Shown here in pieces: positions 33,450 to 42,907 of a DNA stretch of 51,785 bases. The notes beneath the pieces were generated by a model. That model ran no database searches and had not been told where the DNA came from. It was given only the letters and a program-made list of their open reading frames with translations. The position numbers were made by a program, and so were the translations under genes. Within the stretch, counting starts at the first letter, position 1, and every line of letters starts with the position of its first letter. The stretch is from positions 1-51,785 of the forward strand of contig CALVJO010000007.1 in assembly GCA_944332225.1 (NCBI GenBank), in the 5' to 3' direction. The DNA is from an uncultured Bacilli bacterium (lineage in GTDB: Bacteria; Bacillota_I; Bacilli_A; RFN20; CAG-449).

Positions 33450-34549
33450 TATCCGTGCCTAATAAAAAGACAATCACCATCTTTGACGAGATAATCTTTT
33501 CCCTCGATTCGAATCTTGCCATTTTCTTTTAATGCTTTTTCTGAGCCATATTCAAATAAGTCAAGGCAAGAATAAACTTCCGCGCGAATAAACTTCTTTT
33601 CAAAATCAGTATGAATCGTTCCCGCGCAGCGAGGAGCCTTCCATCCATTTATGAAGGTCCAAGCTCTAACTTCATCTTCTCCAACCGTAAAGAAAGTTGA
33701 AAGATTTAAAAGATGATAAGCTCTTGAAGCTAAGACATCGAGTCCTGGCTTCTTGACTCCTAAAGAATCTAAATATTCTTTTTTATCTTCCTTAGAAAGA
33801 GAAGATAGCTCCTCTTCGATTCTAGCCGAGATAGCTAAGCATTCGGCATTTTCTTTCTCTGCTAAAGCTTTGACTTTCATAAAGTATTGATTGTTCTCAG
33901 GAGTCGCATAATCCTCTTCAGAAACATTACAGACATAGATGACTTTTTTATAAGAAAGGAGATTGTACATCTTAATTAATTCCTCTTGTTCTTCAGTTAA
34001 AGGAATTAGTCTCGCCGAGATACCTTTTTCAAAGTTTTCTTTTAAGAGAGTTAATAATTTAAATTCTTCAACAGCTTCTTTTTCTTTAGATGTTCTAGCT
34101 TTAACTTCAACTTTTCCTAATCTTTTTACTACGGTATCTAAATCAGCAAAAATAAGTTCGTATTCTATAGTTTCAATATCTCTAAGAGGATCGATAGATC
34201 CTTCAACATGGATAATTTCATTATCTTCAAAACATCTAACTACATGACAAATCAAATCAACATTTCTAATATTCGATAAAAATTGGTTACCTAATCCTTC
34301 GCCTTTCGACGCGCCTTTAACTAATCCTGCGATGTCGATGAATTCAAAAGTGGCTTTAATCTCTTTCTTTGGATGAAAAATCTCAACAAGCTTATCAAAT
34401 CTTTCATCGTTTAAATTAACCACACCTTCATTCGGATTAATAGTCGCGAAGGGATAGTTTTGAGCTTCGACGTGAGAATTGGTAATCGCGTTAAACAAAG
34501 TCGATTTTCCCACATTAGGTAATCCAACAATTCCTGCTTTTAATGACAT
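33449..34549 (-). CDS. ychF: Ribosome-associated ATPase YchF (OLA1 family)
   Basis: 366 residues. Obg-like P-loop protein: G1 GLPNVGKSTLFNAIT, G3 DIAGLVKGASKGEGLGNQFL, and the OLA1-type NxxE in place of NKxD (CNVSEED region), which favours ATP. C-terminal TGS domain (FFTVGEDEVRAWTFINGWKA). Acts on the ribosome and in stress responses. 96 nt separate it from the ABC genes, the largest gap in the operon, and hold a possible promoter and a palindrome. Confidence 0.95.
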   Translation of the reverse strand: MSLKAGIVGLPNVGKSTLFNAITNSHVEAQNYPFATINPNEGVVNLNDERFDKLVEIFHPKKEIKATFEFIDIAGLVKGASKGEGLGNQFLSNIRNVDLICHVVRCFEDNEIIHVEGSIDPLRDIETIEYELIFADLDTVVKRLGKVEVKARTSKEKEAVEEFKLLTLLKENFEKGISARLIPLTEEQEELIKMYNLLSYKKVIYVCNVSEEDYATPENNQYFMKVKALAEKENAECLAISARIEEELSSLSKEDKKEYLDSLGVKKPGLDVLASRAYHLLNLSTFFTVGEDEVRAWTFINGWKAPRCAGTIHTDFEKKFIRAEVYSCLDLFEYGSEKALKENGKIRIEGKDYLVKDGDCLFIRHG

Positions 34550-34599
34550 AGTTGCACCTCAAAAATACTAAGCAATCGCTTCTTATTTATCCTACCATC

Positions 34600-34620
34600 T
34601 TCTTTACCTTAGGTAAAGAA
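34600..34620. promoter_or_regulatory. 21-bp palindrome with overlapping promoter upstream of ychF
   Basis: TTCTTTACCT-T-AGGTAAAGAA is a perfect 10-bp inverted repeat with one central base, not followed by a T-run on either strand. On the - strand TTTACC inside it, a 17-nt spacer and TAGGAT could form a promoter for ychF, so a repressor bound here would cover the -35. Confidence 0.5.
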
Positions 34621-34645
34621 CATTAACTTTAAAATGGATTTCAGT

Positions 34646-37390
34646 TTATTCTTTAGATTTGATGTAATCTAAAGGTAAAATGTTTTTAAGTTTATTTGAA
34701 TTAAATATATAAACTAATAGATTCGATAGAATTGTTAAAATCAGATTCACCATCGTTCCTTCTAAATATATCGTCCAAAAATCATTAGAAAGAAGATAAT
34801 TTAGATCCTTCGTTAAAAATATTTCTAAAAATAAGATAGCAATTGAAGAATTAACAAAACTGAGTAGTCCAACAAGCAAGCAATTAGCCATAAAAATATA
34901 TTTTAAAGATTTACGAGAGATTCCAAATGCTTTAAATAAAGCGATCTCCTTTCCGTTTTCATTTAAAAACATCTTAGAAAATAAGAATGATAGAAAAGCG
35001 GAAGATAAAGCGATTAATAGGCCAAAAAAGAGCATGACCATTTTTAAATATTTTATCATCTGATCTAAAGAAGAATTGATTTCAAAAGATGGGTTAGCTA
35101 TAGAATAATCTAGATATTTTCTCTCTAGATATTGAAGATATTCTTCCGGTGATTTAGGCGAGGTAAATTTTATTCCATTTAGATTTAACTCTAAAAAATT
35201 ATAAGCAAAATTATCGATGTAAAAGAAGATATTAAAATCATCAAAGGAGTAAATTTTAATTTCATCATCATCGATGATTCCCGAAATTTTGATCTTGACG
35301 TATTCCCAAAAGTAAGAATAAGAAATAGAATCGTAATAAACATTTCTAAGAATCGTAAAATAAATATTTTTACCGAGAACTTTTGATGTATCAAGGTTAG
35401 GAAACAATATCTTGCTCGCACCTAAGGAAATGGCTAATTCTTGATAGTTTAAAGGAACGTTACCTTCTAAAAAAGTCTTATTTTGGCAAGGCTGATATTT
35501 TAAAGATTGTTGCAAGTTCAAAGTTCCGATTCCACCTTGAAGATATGAAGAATAAGTATTGTCTAATAAAGGAGGTGAGTAGATATAGTTTTCTTCGCTG
35601 ATCTCATGCTCATTAATGAATTTTAAGCAAGCATCCTCATTATTAAAAATCAAAGTAGAATAGGTAAATGATTCTAAATTCAACTGATTTAATACTTGAT
35701 ATGTTTCATTGACAGAATATAGATAATTATCTAAATTTTCCTCTTCAACTATCGAATTTAATTCAGCTAAAGAAGGATTATCTTTACTTTGACAATAGAC
35801 CATTATCTTATCAAGGTGCTCACCTTTAGAAAGATAGGAAATATAATTAGAGTCAATTAAATCAAAAGAATAATCTTGATAAGAGATATCTTTACATAAG
35901 CTTTTTAATAGATTTAGACTTTGATTCTTTTTTACTTGAAGATAGTAAACTTTCTTTAGAGTCCAGGGAACTTCCTCATGAGAAAATAAATCGTTTGATG
36001 ATTGATAATGCATCTTTTCTTCAAATAAATGCTCAGAAAAATCAAGTGAAGAATGAACTATTCCTATATCTTCTCCTTCAATCACCTTTTTTAAAGATAA
36101 CGTGATGGTATCTTCATAAGACCATTGAGAATTTTTAAAATAGAATTCAATCGATGTTTGCTGAGTTTTTAAATAGTTATTTAGACTATAGACATTATCA
36201 TCAATACCTAATGAATCAGCGATTCTTTTAATATCTTTTTCCCTTAATTTTAAGATTATTTCATCATAAGATAATTTTTCTTCATCAAGACCTAAATCAT
36301 AATAATTTTGAAATTCATTTATTGAAAGAATGTTTAATTCATAAAAATTGATAGGATAATTTCCTTCTTTAAATGACATATATGATTCTTCTAAGAATCC
36401 TGGAAAATAAGTTATATAAAATGTTCCAACTTCCTCGACGGTATCATGCTCATTTTTGATCATCTCAACTGATTCTCTATCAAGAGAATAAGCTTCATTG
36501 ATTCCTTGATCTAATTCCTTCACTAAGGCATAAGATGATTCATTATAGTAAGAGCCTAGAGAAGAAACTAAATCATTGATAGTTAAAGATGTCAGCATCA
36601 AGGATAATGAGACTAAGACTAATCCTAAAACGGTGATGGAGATTAAAATTAGATTCCTATTCTTTTTTTGAATAAAGTGCTCTTTTATATAAGTAAAAAT
36701 ATATTTAATCGATAAATTGTTAGATTTATTACTCTCTAAAGATGGATAATTAATCTTTTCTTTTGAAATTTTTAAATTCACCAATTTTTTATCTTTAATT
36801 TCATAGATATTATCTCCGTAAAGATAGGCTAATTCTCTATCATGAGTAATTAAAATAATCCGTTTTTCTAAAGATAACTTTTTTAAAAGAGCAAATATTT
36901 TATGAGAATTATCTCTATCTAAAGAACCACTTATCTCGTCACCTAAAATGATTTTTCCTTGAGACAATATCGCTCTTGCTATAGCTAACCGTTGCTTTTC
37001 TCCTCCTGATAAAGATGATACTTTTCGTTTTAAGGAAAGGTCTAAATTACAAAATGATAACACTTCTTTAATCTTGACAGGAGAAGATTCATAAAAGCTT
37101 AGATTAGCAAAGATGGTTAATTCATTAAAAAGAAGATAATCTTGATAGATAAAGGAAAAAGTTTGATAACGAAATAAATCTTTATCTTCAACATCCTTTA
37201 TATCTATTCCATCAATAATTATTTGTCCTTGATAAAGAGGATCTAAATTTGAGATAAGATTTAATAAAGTAGTTTTGCCAGATCCAGATTTACCTAAGAT
37301 AATAGTTAATCCATCTTTAAAAGTGATATCTAAGTAATTAAATATCACTTCATCATCGTATTTCTTAATTAAATTCTTTATTTCAATCAT
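34646..37390 (-). CDS. Fused ABC ATPase-FtsX-type permease (914 residues)
   Basis: The N-terminal ATPase is complete: Walker A GKSGSGKT (33-40), Q-loop IYQD, signature LSGGEKQ (127-133), Walker B KIILGDE (146-152) and switch His in ITHD. Walker B is followed by ISGSLD rather than the usual PTSALD. A membrane helix at about 245-270 opens a permease with a 500-residue extracytoplasmic region and three C-terminal helices (FtsX/MacB fold, LFFGLLIALSSAFLSFLFSK). Such proteins extrude lipoproteins, peptides or drugs. It starts on the last base of its partner at 37390, so the two probably form a heterodimer. Substrate unknown. Confidence 0.85.
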   Translation of the reverse strand: MIEIKNLIKKYDDEVIFNYLDITFKDGLTIILGKSGSGKTTLLNLISNLDPLYQGQIIIDGIDIKDVEDKDLFRYQTFSFIYQDYLLFNELTIFANLSFYESSPVKIKEVLSFCNLDLSLKRKVSSLSGGEKQRLAIARAILSQGKIILGDEISGSLDRDNSHKIFALLKKLSLEKRIILITHDRELAYLYGDNIYEIKDKKLVNLKISKEKINYPSLESNKSNNLSIKYIFTYIKEHFIQKKNRNLILISITVLGLVLVSLSLMLTSLTINDLVSSLGSYYNESSYALVKELDQGINEAYSLDRESVEMIKNEHDTVEEVGTFYITYFPGFLEESYMSFKEGNYPINFYELNILSINEFQNYYDLGLDEEKLSYDEIILKLREKDIKRIADSLGIDDNVYSLNNYLKTQQTSIEFYFKNSQWSYEDTITLSLKKVIEGEDIGIVHSSLDFSEHLFEEKMHYQSSNDLFSHEEVPWTLKKVYYLQVKKNQSLNLLKSLCKDISYQDYSFDLIDSNYISYLSKGEHLDKIMVYCQSKDNPSLAELNSIVEEENLDNYLYSVNETYQVLNQLNLESFTYSTLIFNNEDACLKFINEHEISEENYIYSPPLLDNTYSSYLQGGIGTLNLQQSLKYQPCQNKTFLEGNVPLNYQELAISLGASKILFPNLDTSKVLGKNIYFTILRNVYYDSISYSYFWEYVKIKISGIIDDDEIKIYSFDDFNIFFYIDNFAYNFLELNLNGIKFTSPKSPEEYLQYLERKYLDYSIANPSFEINSSLDQMIKYLKMVMLFFGLLIALSSAFLSFLFSKMFLNENGKEIALFKAFGISRKSLKYIFMANCLLVGLLSFVNSSIAILFLEIFLTKDLNYLLSNDFWTIYLEGTMVNLILTILSNLLVYIFNSNKLKNILPLDYIKSKE

Positions 37391-39354
37391 CAGCTCTCCT
37401 TTATTTCCTTCATTAAGGACAAATTCTTAAGGCTTCTTAAAGCAGAGGAAGAAATTAAAAGCGATAGCAAAAATAAAAAGGCTATAAGCAATAAAGGAAA
37501 AGCCAATCCATAAAGTTCGAAAACATTTAAAAAATATATTGATGGATCAATCTTATTAATCAGCCAATTAACTAAATAAATAATCCCTATATGGGCAATT
37601 AAGCTTAATATTATTGAAGAAAATAATAATAAAAATGATATAAATATCAACACTAGATTAACCTCTTCTCGAGAGTAAGAATTAACCATCATCACCAAAA
37701 TATCTTTTTTCCTTCTTTGAAAGATATATAGAACTTGGAAAGATAATAAGATTAAAACAATTATGATTAAAACTATCAAAAATATATCAATCAAATCACT
37801 TAATGATGAAAAAATTGTTTTTAAGCTTTCTTCCATATCTAAAGCTTTAGATTTGATAACGAGACTTTCATCATCTTTAAAAGCATCATAGATTCTAGAC
37901 GGTTTTTTAGAATAAATTATCATCTCATAATTAGTTAAACTATCATCATTTGACGCGTTCATGATCTTACTTAATAAAGTGACCCTCCGATTCAATAATG
38001 AAGAAGCTTGGATTAAATTATACGCGTTAAAATAATTTAAAAATTGATGGTAATTATAATAAACAATCGGGGTTAATAAAAAAGAAAATTCATCTTTAAC
38101 TTCGACGATTTCTAAAGTTAAATTAATTATCACATTATCGATAGAACGATTGTTTTTAGAATCATAAGTTACAATTTGATAGGCTAAAGAGAAATCAACA
38201 TAAGGTGAATTAATTATCTCATATGCCTTTTGATTGCAGTAAACATCTAATAATGCTCCTTCAAAAAATAATGGTTCAAATAATATTTCTTTATTTTGAT
38301 CATTTTTTATTTTTCCGTTTTTTAATATTCCATCTAAAGAATAATATACTTGATCTTCATCATCGATAATAGAATTTATAATCCCGTTATTCGGCCTTTT
38401 AGATTCAGTGAATGATAAGGAAGTTCCTTCAATTTCTTTAGCTACCTCCTCGCTTACTTTTAAAACATTATAATCAAGATATGAACGACATAAAGAAGAA
38501 ACGATCCCTTCAAATGACCCTTGAAAAGATAATGAAAAAAGGGAGATAAGCATAATTAAGAAAGTTAATAAAAATGATGAAACAGAATCTTTAAATGATT
38601 TTTTAAACTTTATAAGAGATAATTTTGCTAAATATTTATAGTTCTTTCTTTCTATATTATTAAAAGAAACAAAATCTTGTTCTAGAGAAGAATAATCATC
38701 CTTTTTAAAATACTCAACTTTCTTTCGAGAGATGGTATGAGAAGTCAATTCAATATGATATGAACAATATTCTAAAGCTAGACTAACATCATGAGAAACT
38801 AAAATGACTAATCTAGATTCAGAAATCTTCTTTAATAAAGTAAAAAGTTTTATCGAATTCTCTTTATCTAAAGCTGAGGTGACCTCATCGCAGAGCAATA
38901 TTTCTTTATCTAACAATAATCCGCGGAGGAGAGATAATCTCTGCTTTTGACCACCTGAAAGCAAACTCACCTTAAAATCAAGGCTCTTATCGATATCATA
39001 TTCTTTCAGCATCATTTCTAATTCAGATAAAGAATACGGTTTAATTCTTTTTTGATTAACTAATTCTAAATTATCTAAGATGCTTTCTTGTTCCAAAAGA
39101 AAGTAATCTTGAAATAAGAAAAAAACATGCTTATTTCTAAACTCTTCTTTTTTAGAATCATCTATTATCTCACCATTAAAATAAAGATTCCCTTCATCGA
39201 GAGATTCAATTCCTCCTAAGCAAGATAATAAGGTGGTCTTTCCTCCTCCTGAAGGCCCGGATATTAAAACTAAACCCTTGGATGGAAAGACGATATTAAG
39301 CTTAGAGAAGATGACTTCATCATATATCTTTTTACCATTTTTAAGCTCTAGCAT
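37390..39354 (-). CDS. Fused ABC ATPase-FtsX-type permease (654 residues)
   Basis: Walker A GPSGGGKT (33-40), signature LLSGGQKQR, Walker B EILLCDEVTSALD and His-switch LVSHD. A first membrane helix follows at about residue 260 (FLLTFLIMLISLFSLSFQGS), then an extracytoplasmic part of about 240 residues and three C-terminal helices (FLIVLIIIVLILLSF and later). Same architecture as the following gene with a smaller external domain. No good ribosome-binding site precedes ATG 39354. The pair sits between the DUF951 gene and ychF, genes often adjacent in Bacilli, as if inserted there. Confidence 0.85.
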   Translation of the reverse strand: MLELKNGKKIYDEVIFSKLNIVFPSKGLVLISGPSGGGKTTLLSCLGGIESLDEGNLYFNGEIIDDSKKEEFRNKHVFFLFQDYFLLEQESILDNLELVNQKRIKPYSLSELEMMLKEYDIDKSLDFKVSLLSGGQKQRLSLLRGLLLDKEILLCDEVTSALDKENSIKLFTLLKKISESRLVILVSHDVSLALEYCSYHIELTSHTISRKKVEYFKKDDYSSLEQDFVSFNNIERKNYKYLAKLSLIKFKKSFKDSVSSFLLTFLIMLISLFSLSFQGSFEGIVSSLCRSYLDYNVLKVSEEVAKEIEGTSLSFTESKRPNNGIINSIIDDEDQVYYSLDGILKNGKIKNDQNKEILFEPLFFEGALLDVYCNQKAYEIINSPYVDFSLAYQIVTYDSKNNRSIDNVIINLTLEIVEVKDEFSFLLTPIVYYNYHQFLNYFNAYNLIQASSLLNRRVTLLSKIMNASNDDSLTNYEMIIYSKKPSRIYDAFKDDESLVIKSKALDMEESLKTIFSSLSDLIDIFLIVLIIIVLILLSFQVLYIFQRRKKDILVMMVNSYSREEVNLVLIFISFLLLFSSIILSLIAHIGIIYLVNWLINKIDPSIYFLNVFELYGLAFPLLLIAFLFLLSLLISSSALRSLKNLSLMKEIKES

Positions 39355-39393
39355 ATAATCATATATAGGGCTTAAATATAAATATTTTTAAAA

Positions 39394-39591
39394 TTATTTT
39401 TTGATGACTTCCTTAACTTTAGAATTAAAATCATTTCTTAAAAGGGTGATAATTCCTTTGCAACCTTGACATTCTAACTTGATATCCATCCCTAAACGAA
39501 TCACTTTAAAAAGATCTGATCTAGATGAGCAGGGATGTTTTTTCTTCATTCTCACTAGAGAATATAAAGCGTAATCATCGTTAGTTATCAT
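39394..39591 (-). CDS. DUF951 protein
   Basis: 65 residues. Core VRMKKKHPCSSRSDLFKVIR then GMDIKLECQGCKGIITLLR: the Lys-x-His-Pro-Cys and C-x-x-C motifs of DUF951, a small probable metal-binding, OB-like protein of unknown role often found next to ychF. The first dozen residues are longer than usual. ATG 39591 has GAGG 8 nt upstream, inside the end of folD (11-nt overlap). Confidence 0.9.
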   Translation of the reverse strand: MITNDDYALYSLVRMKKKHPCSSRSDLFKVIRLGMDIKLECQGCKGIITLLRNDFNSKVKEVIKK

Positions 39592-40396
39592 GCTTTAAAC
39601 CTCTTAATAAATTTTCAAAAAGATACAAGGTGGTTAATTTTCCAACTCCCCCAGGAACTTTGCTAATCGCGTAGAGCTTTTCATTAGGAATCACATCTCC
39701 GACGATTTTATCTTCTAGATAATGAATTCCTGCGTCAATGACGATTGCTCCTTCTTTCATATATTTAGAATCGATGAAATGAGGTTTTCCAATAGAGACG
39801 AAAACTACATCATAGTTTTTTAATTCCTGATTTAAATCCTTAGATTTAGAATGCATGACCGTAATCGTCGCATTTCGATTTAAAACAAGCAAGGCCAGGG
39901 GCTTACCAACCGAAATCGAACGTCCGATTATTAAAACTTTCTTACCTTCTAAAGAGTAATTATGACCTTCTAAAAGCTTAACCATCGCTAAGGCGGTATT
40001 AGGGATTATAAACTCATCGCCGCTTAATAGTTTTCCTAAATTATAAGGATGGATTCCATCGAGATCTTTAAATGGATCCAAGGCCTTTAAAATCTTTTTT
40101 TCATCGAGGTTCTTTCCTAAAGGACGGGTTATTAAAACTCCCTTCACCTTAGGATCTTGATTAAGAGAAGCGATAACATCTAAATATACTTTTTCATCTT
40201 GCTCTAAAGAAAGAACCTCAGCTTCAATCCCTAGATTGGTTGATTCTTTAATGATCGCTTTCGCGTAATAATACGATGATTTATCATCTTTATTAAGTAA
40301 AATAACAATTTTAAAATTCTTATCAACTTGATCAAATTCGTTTTTTAAACGTTCAAATTCTTGCTGATAGATTTCTTTTCCTCCCCAAAGAAGCAT
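39581..40396 (-). CDS. folD: Methylenetetrahydrofolate dehydrogenase/cyclohydrolase
   Basis: 271 residues. Interconverts methylene-, methenyl- and formyl-tetrahydrofolate. The catalytic Lys is K46 in SYYYAKAI (Tyr-x3-Lys) and the Asp of KDLDGIHP (D113) is kept; the NADP site reads IIGRSISVGKPLA and the C-terminal PGGVGKLT is present. The usual GILVQLPLP motif is instead GVLITRPLG, so the Gln that assists cyclohydrolase chemistry in E. coli is a Thr here. It shares one base with fhs, the preceding step. Confidence 0.95.
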   Translation of the reverse strand: MLLWGGKEIYQQEFERLKNEFDQVDKNFKIVILLNKDDKSSYYYAKAIIKESTNLGIEAEVLSLEQDEKVYLDVIASLNQDPKVKGVLITRPLGKNLDEKKILKALDPFKDLDGIHPYNLGKLLSGDEFIIPNTALAMVKLLEGHNYSLEGKKVLIIGRSISVGKPLALLVLNRNATITVMHSKSKDLNQELKNYDVVFVSIGKPHFIDSKYMKEGAIVIDAGIHYLEDKIVGDVIPNEKLYAISKVPGGVGKLTTLYLFENLLRGLKHDN

Positions 40397-42009
40397 TATT
40401 CATCCTCCATCTTAACTGCCTGAGGAACTTTAGGAAGCCCTGGTAAAGTTAAAACCGTGCCAGTTAAGCAAACTAAGAAATTAGCCCCTGAAGATAAATT
40501 AACTTCTCGAATATGAATCGTATGGTTGCGAGGATCATTTAATAGCTTTGGATCGTCGGAAAAAGATTGAGGAGTCTTAGCCATGCAAATATAAGCATCT
40601 TGATATCCTTCTTTGATATATGATTCAATTTGTTCTTTAGCTAAAGATGAATACTCAACATTTTTACAGTGATATATCTTTTTACAGATAGTCTCAATTT
40701 TTGAATAGACATCATCATGTCTATCATAGATAGGATGATAATGTTCTTCTTGAGTTTGTAACGTTTCAACAACCTTTTTAGCTAAATCGATTGATCCTTC
40801 TCCACCTTTAAGATATCCATCTAAAAAACTATATGGATAATTATGTTCTTTTAAAATATTTTCTAAAGTTTCAATTTCTTCTTTTGAATCTGTTTCAAAA
40901 TGATTGATAGCTACCACGAAAGGAATTCCATATAATTTAACGTTCTCTAAATGGGCTAAAAGATTTTTGCTACCTTCTTTTAAGGCTTCAACATTAGAAG
41001 TAGCTAAATCTTTTTCGTCTTGTCCTCCGTGGACTTTTAACGCGCGAATCGTAGCTACCATCACTATTGTAGAAGGATGGAAGTTTCCTTCTTGAGAGAC
41101 AATGTCTAAGAATTTTTCCATTCCTAGATCGCCTCCAAACCCTGCCTCTGTCACCACGATAGGGGCTAATTTAAGTCCCATCTTAGTCGCGATTATGGAA
41201 TTTGCCCCGTGAGCTATATTTGCAAAAGGTCCTCCGTGAACTAAAACTGGATTTCCTTCTCTAGTTTGAACTAAATTAGGATTCAAAGCTTCCTTCATCA
41301 ATTTATAGATAGCTTTAGAAATCTTTAACTCTTTGATTTTTAAAAGCTTGCCATCTAAAGAATAAGCAAAAGAAATATTGTTAACTCTAGAAATAAAATC
41401 TTCGCTGTCTTTAGCAAGACAAAATACGGCCATAAGCTCATTAGCTACAGTTATCACAAAATGCGCGTCTCTTTCAACTCCGTTTCCTTTCCCAAGACCG
41501 ATTCTAACATTTCTTAAAGTTCGATCATTCATATCTAAAGATCGAGGAAAGAGAATTCTATCTTTATCGATATTTAATGGATTCCCCTGGTAGAGAGAAT
41601 TATCGATGATCGCATTAATTAAATTAATCGCGGAAGTTAATGCGTGAAAATCACCATTAAAATGCAAATTGATATCTTCGCTTGGTTCAATAGTCACTTT
41701 TCCTCCCCCGCAGGCTCCGCCTTTTAAGCCAAAAACCGGCCCTAAGGAAGGTTCTCTTAAACATCCTATAGCTTTTTGATTAATCTTAGCTAATCCATCG
41801 ATTAAAGCAATCGAGGTAGTCGTCTTACCTTCTCCAGCTTTAGTTGGAGTAATCGCGGTGACTAGCACTAACTTTCCATCCTCTCTCTTTGAGAGATCCT
41901 TTTTATAATACTCTAAGTCAATTTTTCCTTTATATAAGGTGTAAGGAATCACATATTCCTCATCAATATCTAACTTTGATGCGATATCATAAATCTTTTT
42001 TAGTTCCAC
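40396..42009 (-). CDS. fhs: Formate-tetrahydrofolate ligase
   Basis: 537 residues. ATP-dependent formation of 10-formyl-THF from formate. Hallmarks: P-loop TPTKAGEGKTTTSIALIDGL, REPSLGPVFGLKGGACGGG and GFGGDLGMEKFLDI; normal length is about 555. The start is GTG at 42009, with GGAGG 9 nt upstream, inside miaA (23-nt overlap). Together with folD it supplies one-carbon units for purine and formyl-Met synthesis. Confidence 0.97.
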   Translation of the reverse strand: MELKKIYDIASKLDIDEEYVIPYTLYKGKIDLEYYKKDLSKREDGKLVLVTAITPTKAGEGKTTTSIALIDGLAKINQKAIGCLREPSLGPVFGLKGGACGGGKVTIEPSEDINLHFNGDFHALTSAINLINAIIDNSLYQGNPLNIDKDRILFPRSLDMNDRTLRNVRIGLGKGNGVERDAHFVITVANELMAVFCLAKDSEDFISRVNNISFAYSLDGKLLKIKELKISKAIYKLMKEALNPNLVQTREGNPVLVHGGPFANIAHGANSIIATKMGLKLAPIVVTEAGFGGDLGMEKFLDIVSQEGNFHPSTIVMVATIRALKVHGGQDEKDLATSNVEALKEGSKNLLAHLENVKLYGIPFVVAINHFETDSKEEIETLENILKEHNYPYSFLDGYLKGGEGSIDLAKKVVETLQTQEEHYHPIYDRHDDVYSKIETICKKIYHCKNVEYSSLAKEQIESYIKEGYQDAYICMAKTPQSFSDDPKLLNDPRNHTIHIREVNLSSGANFLVCLTGTVLTLPGLPKVPQAVKMEDE

Positions 42010-42907
42010 GATGTTTTTCCTCCATATAATTAAAAGCTAAAGAAAGTGAATTAAACCACTTAACTGGTAGCTGATGTCTAAAATAAGTATACTGCCTTTT
42101 CGCGTAGTTTCTACTATGTTGCTTAATTAAATTAATTGAGGTCTCTAAATCGATTTGATTATCAAAATATGAAAACAATTCTTTATATCCTATAGCCTGA
42201 AAAGCCCTTAAAGAATGGTCATAATGTGAATAAAGTTCTCTAGCTTCTTCAATAAGCCCTTCACCAATCATCGAATCGACTCGTTTATTAATTAAATCAT
42301 ATAAAGAATCTCTAGAGATAGTCTCTAGTCCGATGAAGGTTACATCATAAAGCAATTTATGTTCTTGCTTTTGAATTAAGGAAGACTTATTTTCTCCATT
42401 CTCTAAATAGATTTGAATAGCTCTCATCACTCTTTTTCGATTGTTATAATGAATCTTAGATGCCTCGATAGGATCAATTTTCTTTAATTCCTCATGCAAG
42501 CTTACATTATCTAATTTTTCATATTTTTCCATATTGATGAGGCTAGTTTGCTCATTAAAAACAAAATCATATAACGCGGATTTTAAATATAAGCCTGATC
42601 CTCCAACAATCACGATATCTCTATCTACATTATTCTTTTTATTAAGAGATAAAAGGTGATCGATAGTTGCTCTTAAATCTTTTTGATAATCATAGATTGT
42701 ATATTCTTTATTCACAGTTTGAATTGAAAATAAAAAATGATTTCCGTCTTCAATCAAGGAATCTTCAATCTTAGCAGTCCCTATCTTCATCTCTTTATAG
42801 CATTGAAAACAATCCCCGTTAACAATATAGCAATTATATTTTTCTCGATATTTCTCTGAAAGATAGCTCTTTCCGATCCCAGTTGGTCCAACGATGCAAA
42901 AAATCAT
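41987..42907 (-). CDS. miaA: tRNA dimethylallyltransferase
   Basis: 306 residues. Adds the isopentenyl group to A37 of tRNAs reading UNN codons. P-loop IVGPTGIGKSYLSEKY, GGSGLYLKSALYDFVF, and RAFQAIGYKELFSYFD with the KRQYTYFRHQ tail. Its prenyl donor comes from the MEP pathway (ispD, ispF here) and its product is the substrate of MiaB, encoded upstream in the operon. Overlaps mutL by 4 nt. Confidence 0.96.
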   Translation of the reverse strand: MIFCIVGPTGIGKSYLSEKYREKYNCYIVNGDCFQCYKEMKIGTAKIEDSLIEDGNHFLFSIQTVNKEYTIYDYQKDLRATIDHLLSLNKKNNVDRDIVIVGGSGLYLKSALYDFVFNEQTSLINMEKYEKLDNVSLHEELKKIDPIEASKIHYNNRKRVMRAIQIYLENGENKSSLIQKQEHKLLYDVTFIGLETISRDSLYDLINKRVDSMIGEGLIEEARELYSHYDHSLRAFQAIGYKELFSYFDNQIDLETSINLIKQHSRNYAKRQYTYFRHQLPVKWFNSLSLAFNYMEEKHRGTKKDL

